Assembly: GCA_964509295.1 (NCBI GenBank)
Contig: CAZDWS010000002.1
Coordinates: 248,001-312,000, forward strand
DNA: 64,000 nt
DNA from: JBGSQR01 sp964509295
GTDB lineage: Bacteria > Desulfobacterota > Desulfuromonadia > Geobacterales > Pseudopelobacteraceae
Direction: 5' to 3'
A program made the translations under genes and the position numbers. Position 1 is the stretch's first letter. Every line of letters begins with the position of its first letter. This document shows, piece after piece, positions 8,195 through 14,759 of this stretch. The notes beneath the pieces were generated by a model. That model did not search any database, was not told the origin of the DNA, and was given only the letters and a program-made list of their open reading frames with translations.

Positions 8195-9625
8195 CTATTC
8201 TTTAATAAACTCCTCTACCATCTTCTTTGCCTTGCCGGGTGAATTGACTACACCAGGCCCATTTACACAGCCTCCTTCGCAGGACATGACTTCAACCATG
8301 TTGCCGGGGCATTTTTTGGCGTAAGCGTTTAGCAGTTTGACGTTTTGCTTATTCAGTCCATCAATCAGTATCGGGTTGATTTTGATGTAGTTTGGTACCC
8401 TTGCAATGACGGCATTGGCAACACCTTTGCTGACCGGAAAGCCGCGCCCTGAGTTGCTGGCCGGCTGCAGGTCCAGTTCTGCACCAGCCGGGAAATTCTC
8501 CACATCAATATTAACCGCTGAAAACATTGCATCCAGGGCTTCAAAAGTCAGAACATAGTCCACGTCCTGGTTTGCCAGACCCTCGTGTTTTTTTGCAATA
8601 CATGGCCCGATGAATACGCGGACGGCTTCCGGGAAAGCTTCCTTAACTTTTTCAGCCGTGAAAGCCATTGGTGTTTTTGTGTGCGAAATGTATGGGAGAA
8701 AAGCCTTTGCGTGTTTTTTGACCGCTTCCACATAGGCCGGGCAACAGGAAGTTCCCATGACCGGATCACCCTGCTTCATACGCTCCACAAATTCTTCCGC
8801 TTCCAGTTCTGCTGTCTGGTCCGCTCCCAATGCAACCTCAACCACATGGCTGAAACCCAGTGACTTGATTGCTCCGGCAACCTGTTCCAATGTTGCATTA
8901 TACTGGCCGACAATGGCCGGGGCGATCATGGCCGTTACCTGCCTGCCGTTTTTGATGTGCTTGAGTACATCGATAATCTGTGATTTTTCCAGAACAGCGC
9001 CAAACGGACAGGCACGGGCGCATCTGCCACAGAAAATGCACTTGGCATAATCGATTTCCTGGCGTCCCTGACTGTCCTTGCTGATAGCTCCCACCGGGCA
9101 GGCCTCTTCGCATGGTACCGGAATATAGACAATGGCATGGTAGGGGCAGACTTTCTGGCAGATACCGCAGTTGATGCATTTCTCCGGGTGGATCAGTGCC
9201 TGTTTTTCCATGCTGATGGCGTCTTTTGGGCAGTTCATGATGCAGGGGCGGGCAACACAGTGCTGACAGACGTTTGTGACAAAGTAGTTGGCACGGACGC
9301 ACGAACGGCAGGCTTCATCCAGAAAGGTCAGGATCGGGAAAGTCGGTTCTTCCCGTTTGACTGCCAGAGCTGCATAGTCGGAAAGCAGTGTATGTTCGAT
9401 GTTGATATCATCTTCCAGGCTGAAACCCAGGGCGGCGATAGTTCGTTTTTTGATCAGCTCGCGGTCTTTGTAGATACAGCAGCGATAGGAAGTCGAGTCG
9501 TGCGGTACCAGGCTGATCGGTACGCGGTTGATGTCTTCGATCAGCCGGTCTTCCAGGAATAGTTGGGCGATTGTCTTTTTAATGTTGTGGCGGATCAAGG
9601 CGGTCTGATTTTCAACGTACTTCAT
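8195..9625 (-). CDS. monomeric [FeFe] hydrogenase, group B-like
   Basis: A 476-aa cytoplasmic iron-only hydrogenase. The N-terminal ferredoxin-like region carries several 4Fe-4S cysteine sets (Cys120/123/128/132, Cys150/153/156/160, and Cys196/199/202/206 plus a Cys pair at 172/176). The H-cluster motifs follow: TSCCPAY (292-298), GPCIAKKHE (340-348) and MSCEGGCVNGPG (447-458). Canonical group A enzymes have TSCCPxW and a longer C-terminus. The Tyr in place of Trp, the ~475-aa length and the N-terminal ~110 residues before the first cluster fit the group B1/B3 family known from fermentative and syntrophic anaerobes, whose physiological role is poorly defined. AGAGGA lies 7 nt before the ATG. 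No hydE/F/G maturation genes or partner subunits are present nearby, so it is solitary here. Confidence 0.9.
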   Translation of the reverse strand: MKYVENQTALIRHNIKKTIAQLFLEDRLIEDINRVPISLVPHDSTSYRCCIYKDRELIKKRTIAALGFSLEDDINIEHTLLSDYAALAVKREEPTFPILTFLDEACRSCVRANYFVTNVCQHCVARPCIMNCPKDAISMEKQALIHPEKCINCGICQKVCPYHAIVYIPVPCEEACPVGAISKDSQGRQEIDYAKCIFCGRCARACPFGAVLEKSQIIDVLKHIKNGRQVTAMIAPAIVGQYNATLEQVAGAIKSLGFSHVVEVALGADQTAELEAEEFVERMKQGDPVMGTSCCPAYVEAVKKHAKAFLPYISHTKTPMAFTAEKVKEAFPEAVRVFIGPCIAKKHEGLANQDVDYVLTFEALDAMFSAVNIDVENFPAGAELDLQPASNSGRGFPVSKGVANAVIARVPNYIKINPILIDGLNKQNVKLLNAYAKKCPGNMVEVMSCEGGCVNGPGVVNSPGKAKKMVEEFIKE

Positions 9626-9731
9626 TTTGTCATCCTCTGAATTTTATAAAATGCAATCAAGTATTTTGAACTTTTAGAGATGTGCTTGTCAAGAACCTTG
9701 ATTTAATCATGTGTTGCCAAGGTTCTAAAAG

Positions 9732-10319
9732 CTAGAGATTATTGCAGATATTTATAAAGGAACGTTCAATTGATCTCATCATCAGGAAGAATGTTTCTGA
9801 AACGGGGCGGTGTTTGAATGAAATATAAGGCTGGCGGATATAACATGGTCTGGCGCCGGCATTGACTGCGGCCAGGCAGCCGGTCAGGAGCCGGTCATCC
9901 ACCATCAATACACAGTTAATTGGTACTGCGGCATATTTTGAGATTTCCTGCAGGCCATCCGGATACGGTTTTTTACGTACTCCGCTGATAAAACGCAATC
10001 GGCTGAAATTGTTACCGAACCAATCGCTTCGTTCCTTCGTCGGTTTGTTGGACAGAATAAAGATCTTTTCTTCACCGAAGACTTGAATACAGTGTCTCAA
10101 CCATTGTTCCGCCTCCGGCAGGGGGATCTGAAACCCGTGTGGCGACAGGACACCATCAAAGTCCAGCGCCAGGGCTTGTATGCCGCTTTGCTTGAGTTCC
10201 ACCGGCTGCAGAGTCAGGATGCTGCTGTTATGCGGAGTTGATTTCAACAGATCAGCCAATGTTTTTCGATGGCGGAAACCGTGCGTAAAACCGGCCAGTA
10301 TGTGATCAAGTGAGCCCAC
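9732..10319 (-). CDS. HAD-superfamily phosphatase, YqeG-like (subfamily IIIA)
   Basis: A 195-aa cytoplasmic hydrolase. The nucleophile motif is DFDGVLSP (Asp53 and Asp55); ILSNKPT supplies the motif II Ser, K-P-Y-P-D the motif III Lys, and VLMVDDRLLTG the motif IV Asp pair. The arrangement matches the YqeG/HAD-IIIA phosphatases, though these usually have D-x-D-N-T rather than D-x-D-G-V. Substrate unknown. The start is GTG with only a weak ribosome-binding site and the upstream stop is 3 nt away, so translation is probably coupled to the protoglobin-PsiE gene. About 105 nt separate it from the hydrogenase gene downstream. Confidence 0.8.
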   Translation of the reverse strand: MGSLDHILAGFTHGFRHRKTLADLLKSTPHNSSILTLQPVELKQSGIQALALDFDGVLSPHGFQIPLPEAEQWLRHCIQVFGEEKIFILSNKPTKERSDWFGNNFSRLRFISGVRKKPYPDGLQEISKYAAVPINCVLMVDDRLLTGCLAAVNAGARPCYIRQPYISFKHRPVSETFFLMMRSIERSFINICNNL

Positions 10320-10322
10320 GGG

Positions 10323-11222
10323 TTAAGGTGCTGCCTGTTCTTTCTGGGCACGGGAAACCAGGTAGTAGACAATGCCCAGTATCAGCAGTGTGCCGGCCAG
10401 AAAGGCCTGGGTGGTTAAGTCGTCGTGGCGCAGGGTGGAGATCAGAATCTCACGGATGATGGCAACTATGATGACCCCGATGAAGACAAGAATGTTGAAT
10501 TTGCCACCTTTCAGGTTTTTGATTTCGCTGTCCAGCAGTTCGATCATCATCCAGAGGATCAGCAACGAGCCGAGGGCGGAAAGTATACCTTTTTCAGTGT
10601 CGCCTGTAAAAATATGCAGAATATCCCAGATAAACAGCCAGACAACTGAAATGGAAACCCCTGCCAGAGCAAGAACCAGAACCAGATTAAGGCCATAGGT
10701 GAAACGTTCCGTGGCCTTAATCAGTACCGATTCGATTTTTTTGGAGACAAAGACCTTTTTCATCTCTTCTTCGCGATATGAGGTACTCATTACGTCGAGA
10801 TGCATATCGAGCATTTTCTCGCAGGCTTCCCGCAGCATGCGACGTCGTTCGCGGTCAGAGTAATTGTCGTCGATCAGATTGAGCAGATAGTGGCGGATCT
10901 GGTTCATGGCCGCATTGACAAAGTGTACTTTCAGGCCGACCCTGACATGGGCGTGACCAATGCGGGTCAAATGGTTCAGGTAGTGATTGTCATATGTGCC
11001 GACAAAGAGCGACATGAACCAGCTGTTATGCATTGCCCTCAGGTGAACCCGGTTACAGTTGTTAAGGATGGTGGCTGTTTCCGGAATGCCATACAGATAA
11101 TCATAGAAAACCGCTGAAAATTTGTCTTTGTTCTGTTCTGCCAAGGTCTGCAGTGACATCAGCAGTTCCGCATCTTCATCCGTAAATCGGTAATGTTCTT
11201 TCATTTCCTGCATTGTAATCAT
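10323..11222 (-). CDS. protoglobin domain fused to PsiE-like membrane domain (haem-based sensor candidate)
   Basis: A 299-aa protein in two halves. Residues ~1-150 are a protoglobin/globin-coupled-sensor fold: YRFTDEDAELL, then HNSWFMSLFVGTYD, then RIGHAHVRVGL with the expected proximal haem ligand His92. Residues ~175-295 contain four hydrophobic segments (about 178-200, 208-232, 244-262 and 268-290) with a spacing like PsiE, the phosphate-starvation-inducible membrane protein. No kinase, cyclase or methyl-accepting domain is attached, so the output would be the membrane domain itself. It lies 23 nt after an ABC exporter gene and 3 nt before a HAD phosphatase gene, forming a likely three-gene operon. 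The start at 11222 is the first of several Met codons. Domain calls are from visible motifs; the signalling role is inference. Confidence 0.8.
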   Translation of the reverse strand: MITMQEMKEHYRFTDEDAELLMSLQTLAEQNKDKFSAVFYDYLYGIPETATILNNCNRVHLRAMHNSWFMSLFVGTYDNHYLNHLTRIGHAHVRVGLKVHFVNAAMNQIRHYLLNLIDDNYSDRERRRMLREACEKMLDMHLDVMSTSYREEEMKKVFVSKKIESVLIKATERFTYGLNLVLVLALAGVSISVVWLFIWDILHIFTGDTEKGILSALGSLLILWMMIELLDSEIKNLKGGKFNILVFIGVIIVAIIREILISTLRHDDLTTQAFLAGTLLILGIVYYLVSRAQKEQAAP

Positions 11223-11245
11223 GACGGGTTCCTCGGTAACTTGAA

Positions 11246-13042
11246 TCAGGTTTCGTTGAACTGTAACTGATGAAGACGGAAATAGATGCCTTTTTCCTGC
11301 ATGAGCTGCTGGTGTGTTCCTTCTTCCATTTTGCGTCCCCGGTGTACGACTACAATGCGGTCGGCGTCCTGGATTGTGGAGAGCCGGTGGGCGATAATCA
11401 GTGACGTGCGCCCTTCCATCAGTCCTTTCAGTCCATTTTGTATCATCTGTTCCGAGGCAGAGTCAACGCTGGCTGTTGCCTCGTCCAGCACCAGTATCTC
11501 CGGGTTGAAAGCGACCGCACGGGCAAAGGAGATCAGCTGCTTTTCCCCGACGGAAAAATTGTTGCCGCGCTCACTGACAATCTCCTGATACTGGAGCGGC
11601 AGCCGCTCGATAAATTGGTTGGCACCGACCATTGCTGCCGCCTGGCGGATGCGTTGGCGGGCCTCTTCATCACCCAGGCAGATATTGAATTCAATTGTAC
11701 CGGCAAACAGGCAGGGGTCCTGCAGGACAATGCCGACCCGACGTCTCAGAACATCAACCGGCATGTTCCGGATATCAACCCCTTCAACAAGTATGCTCCC
11801 TTTGTCGATCTCATACAGCCTGGTCAGCAGGCGTGTAATGGTGGTTTTACCACCACCGCTTTCTCCAACCAGCGCTACTCTGTCTCCGCGCTTTAATGAC
11901 AGACTGAACTGTTCCAGCGCATTTTCTCCTTCACGGTAGGCAAAGGTGATGTTGCGCAGTTCTATAAAGGCCGTTAGTGGTTCGTGGTTCGTGGTTCGTG
12001 GTTCTGTTTTTGAACCTTGAACCTCGAACTTTGAACTGCTTTTCTCCGTATCCAACAAGGCAAAAATCCGCTCCAATGCAGCCATTGCACCCTGCATGAC
12101 AGAGTACTTGGCAGACAGGTCCCTGATTGGAGTGAAAAACTTCTCTATATACTGGATAAAGGCTACCAGAATCCCGAATGTCAAAGCACCGGCCAGGATT
12201 TCGCCGCCACCGTACCAGATTACCAGTGCCACGGCAATTGACGAGAGTGCTTCGACGATGGCGTACAGCGAGGCATCCCAAAAGATAACCGGCATATTTG
12301 CATCGCGGTAGGATGCGTTCAGTTCCGTGAATCGTTTCTGCTCATCCCGTTGACGATTGAAAGCCTGGATGATCGGCATGCCGTTGATGCATTCCACCAG
12401 AAAACCATTCAGCTTGCCCAGTCTTGAGCGTACTTCGCGAAACGATTGCCGCATTTTGCTGCGGAACAGCCAGGCCAGGTAAAAGAGTATGGGCAGTACG
12501 GTAAAGGTGACCAGTGACAGTTTGGTATTCATCCAGAGCATGACGGAGACAATGCCGATCAGCAGCATAATGTCGCCAACAATGGTGATGATGCCAGAGG
12601 CGAACATCTCTCCCAAAACCTCAATGTCGCTGGTCAGGCGTGTGACAACACTGCCGACCGGTGTACGGTCGAACCAGGAGGTCGGTAGTCGCATGACATG
12701 CTGATAAAGTTCTGTTCGCATATCCGCCATGACCCGTTGGCCAACGGACTGCAACAGGAATACCTCCGCAAATGACAACAGCGATTCAACCAGCAGTATG
12801 CCGATAAACATCAAAGCAATTGTTTCGAGCCCGTCCAGTTTGCCCGGCATGATATGATCATCGATAGCCAGTTTGATAACCCATGGCTGAGCCAGGCGGC
12901 AGGCGGCCACCAGGGGCAGAATCAGCAGGACGGCGATGATCGAGGTGCTGTATGGTTTTACGTATTTTGCGAAGCGTGATAATATCCGGTTATCATAGGC
13001 TTTACCGGTTATCTCCTCAGCATAGATTCCACCGTGATGCAT
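11246..13042 (-). CDS. ABC exporter half-transporter (MsbA/MdlB-like, TMD-NBD)
   Basis: A 598-aa type IV ABC exporter subunit. Six membrane helices span residues ~30-320, followed by a nucleotide-binding domain (about 355-595). The latter has Walker A GESGGGKTT, the Q-loop LQDPCLFAG, the signature SVGEKQLISFARAV (a variant of LSGGQ, Ser-Val-Gly-Glu-Lys), Walker B ILVLDEATASVD, and the H-loop IAHRLST. The degenerate signature suggests one half of a heterodimer or an exporter with one weakened site. The linker between TMD and NBD (about 336-356) is encoded by a heptad repeat array and reads SKFEVQGSK...TTNHEPLT. Substrate (lipid, drug or peptide) cannot be told. It is first in a likely operon with the protoglobin-PsiE and HAD genes. 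Confidence 0.9.
   Translation of the reverse strand: MHHGGIYAEEITGKAYDNRILSRFAKYVKPYSTSIIAVLLILPLVAACRLAQPWVIKLAIDDHIMPGKLDGLETIALMFIGILLVESLLSFAEVFLLQSVGQRVMADMRTELYQHVMRLPTSWFDRTPVGSVVTRLTSDIEVLGEMFASGIITIVGDIMLLIGIVSVMLWMNTKLSLVTFTVLPILFYLAWLFRSKMRQSFREVRSRLGKLNGFLVECINGMPIIQAFNRQRDEQKRFTELNASYRDANMPVIFWDASLYAIVEALSSIAVALVIWYGGGEILAGALTFGILVAFIQYIEKFFTPIRDLSAKYSVMQGAMAALERIFALLDTEKSSSKFEVQGSKTEPRTTNHEPLTAFIELRNITFAYREGENALEQFSLSLKRGDRVALVGESGGGKTTITRLLTRLYEIDKGSILVEGVDIRNMPVDVLRRRVGIVLQDPCLFAGTIEFNICLGDEEARQRIRQAAAMVGANQFIERLPLQYQEIVSERGNNFSVGEKQLISFARAVAFNPEILVLDEATASVDSASEQMIQNGLKGLMEGRTSLIIAHRLSTIQDADRIVVVHRGRKMEEGTHQQLMQEKGIYFRLHQLQFNET
11976..12036. repeat. inverted heptad array inserted in frame in the ABC exporter gene
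   Basis: Four copies of GTGGTTC (plus strand) are followed by a short T-rich spacer and then four heptads of the opposite sense (GAACCTT, GAACCTC, GAACTTT, GAAC). The two arms can pair. The element keeps the reading frame open and falls in the TMD-NBD linker. Confidence 0.85.
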
Positions 13043-13191
13043 TGGTACTCCAAAAAAAAGTCAAAATTATCTTTAATTTGAAAAGATAGCAGAATTAGAC
13101 ACAGAAGTGAAATTTCTTTGCGGTAATAGTTCTTATTGAATTATGTGAATAGTTATTGGTTGTTTTGCGGGTTAATCTTTAGATTAAAAAG

Positions 13192-13644
13192 ATGTATAAT
13201 AATTATATGAATATAAAATTATGTAAAAATTGTTTTCTATTGCTGTTGGTCAGTATTTTTCTGCTGGATGTGGCGCCCGGATTTACTGCCGATGAAAGTG
13301 CTCTTTCTATTGGTTATGAATCACTGTCATCGTCCAAAGAAAACCCGAAAAGCAAAAACGTCGGCTCGATCACGGCAAAATACGGTTTGGGGGCATCAAA
13401 AGAGATCAAACCGTATATCGGTACCGGACTGGCGTACAGCTATTCCGAACCGGTTAAGCCGGGTGAGGCGGTTCCTGGCCTAAAGACATCCTTAGCCGGT
13501 CAGGCCGGGGTCAACTTTATGCTGCGTGATAATGTCTCGCTGAGTGTTGACTATAAGTTTCTTAACCTGCAACCGGAGGCCAGGCCGGGTGCCAATGATC
13601 CTGCTACCCAGAAGCTGGGAATCGGACTGGATATCAAGTTTTAA
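13192..13644 (+). CDS. small outer-membrane beta-barrel-like protein
   Basis: A 150-aa protein with a signal peptide (hydrophobic residues ~14-30, ending around GFTA) and alternating beta-strand segments (ALSIGYES, SITAKYGLG, IKPYIGTGLAYSYS, SLAGQAGVNFMLRDNVSLSVDYKFL, KLGIGLDIKF). The C-terminal Phe is typical of outer-membrane barrels of the OmpW/OmpA/PagL size class. Conserved pattern features such as PYIGTGLAYSY and SLSVDYKFLN resemble the C-terminal strands of such barrels. Function unknown. An alternative start five codons later (13207) gives a more standard signal peptide; neither has a clear ribosome-binding site. The frame ends 2 nt from the hypD stop, so the two genes converge tightly. 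Confidence 0.7.
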   Translation: MYNNYMNIKLCKNCFLLLLVSIFLLDVAPGFTADESALSIGYESLSSSKENPKSKNVGSITAKYGLGASKEIKPYIGTGLAYSYSEPVKPGEAVPGLKTSLAGQAGVNFMLRDNVSLSVDYKFLNLQPEARPGANDPATQKLGIGLDIKF

Positions 13645-13646
13645 CT

Positions 13647-14738
13647 TCATCTCCCATACTTATAAGCCGCCGCGCAGGTGCCTTCACTGGAGACCATGCA
13701 GGCACCGACCGGGGCTTCCGGTGTGCAGGCCGTGTTAAACAGCGGGCATTCAAATGGTGATATTTTACCTTTCAGAACTTCTCCGCAGCAGCAGGCGGTA
13801 TTTTCCTTCTCCTCTACTCCTGACAAGTCAAACAGATGCTCGGTATCAAACCTTTGATATTCGCTTCTGATCGCCAGGCCGGTGCCGGGCAGATTGCCCA
13901 GGCCGCGCCAGATAGCGTCACTTGGCTCAAACACCTGGTCAATGATTCTTCTTGCCGTTGGATTCCCCTCCCAACTGACGGCCCTGCTGTATTGAATCTC
14001 TACTTTATGTTCACCTGCCAGCACCTGGGCCAGCAGCATTTCGATCCCCTGCATGACATCTGCCGGTTCAAAGCCTGTGACAACACAGGGGATGCGTGAT
14101 TTTTCGGCCAGTGGTTTATATGCGTTACCACCGATTACGGTACTGACGTGGGCCGGGCAGAGATAGCCGTCCAGATCCAGTTCCGGGTCAGCGGATAGAA
14201 TTTCCATGGGCAGTGGCATGGTTTTGTGTGCTGCCAGCACGGAAAAGTTTTGCAGCTGTTTCTGCTCTGCATCCAGAATGGCAGCGGCAATGGTTGGTGC
14301 AGTTGTCTCAAATCCCACACCCAGAAAAATAACCTTCCGTTCAGGGTTGTCCCTGGCGATTGCCACGGCATCCAGCGGTGAATACACAATCCTGAGATCT
14401 GCTCCTTTGGCACGGGCTTCCATCAGGGATGAATAGGTTCCAGGGACGCGCAGCATGTCGCCGAATGTGACGATGATATTGTCCGGCATTGCCGCGCAGG
14501 TCAGTGCTTTGTTGATATAGCTGATCGGTGTGACACAGACCGGGCAACCGGGGCCGGAAACCAGCCTGATTTTTTCCGGCAGCAACGAACGGATGCCGTA
14601 CTGGTAAATCGACATGGTGTGGGTGCCGCAGACTTCCATGAAGCTGACCGGTTGATCCAGTTTTTCAACCATCAAACGTATGTTGCGGGCCATATTTGCG
14701 ACCAGTTCTCTGTCGCGGAATTCATCCTGATATTTCAT
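13647..14738 (-). CDS. hypD: hydrogenase maturation protein HypD
   Basis: A 363-aa Fe-S protein that, with HypC, is the scaffold for building the Fe(CN)2CO group of [NiFe] hydrogenases. Visible family motifs are MEVCGTHTMSIYQYGI near residue 38, SGPGCPVCVTP, the GFETTAPT block, and the C-terminal cysteines of the 4Fe-4S site (ENTACCCGEVLKG, ECPLFNTACTPE, GACMVSSEGTCAA). Length is normal for HypD. It follows the biotin carboxylase gene by 21 nt, and an AAGGAG lies about 13 nt before the ATG, an unusually long spacing. In most genomes hypD follows hypC directly and is followed by hypE; here two carboxylase genes come between and no hypE is in the window. Confidence 0.96.
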   Translation of the reverse strand: MKYQDEFRDRELVANMARNIRLMVEKLDQPVSFMEVCGTHTMSIYQYGIRSLLPEKIRLVSGPGCPVCVTPISYINKALTCAAMPDNIIVTFGDMLRVPGTYSSLMEARAKGADLRIVYSPLDAVAIARDNPERKVIFLGVGFETTAPTIAAAILDAEQKQLQNFSVLAAHKTMPLPMEILSADPELDLDGYLCPAHVSTVIGGNAYKPLAEKSRIPCVVTGFEPADVMQGIEMLLAQVLAGEHKVEIQYSRAVSWEGNPTARRIIDQVFEPSDAIWRGLGNLPGTGLAIRSEYQRFDTEHLFDLSGVEEKENTACCCGEVLKGKISPFECPLFNTACTPEAPVGACMVSSEGTCAAAYKYGR

Positions 14739-14759
14739 AAATAAATGTAAGCTCCTTTG

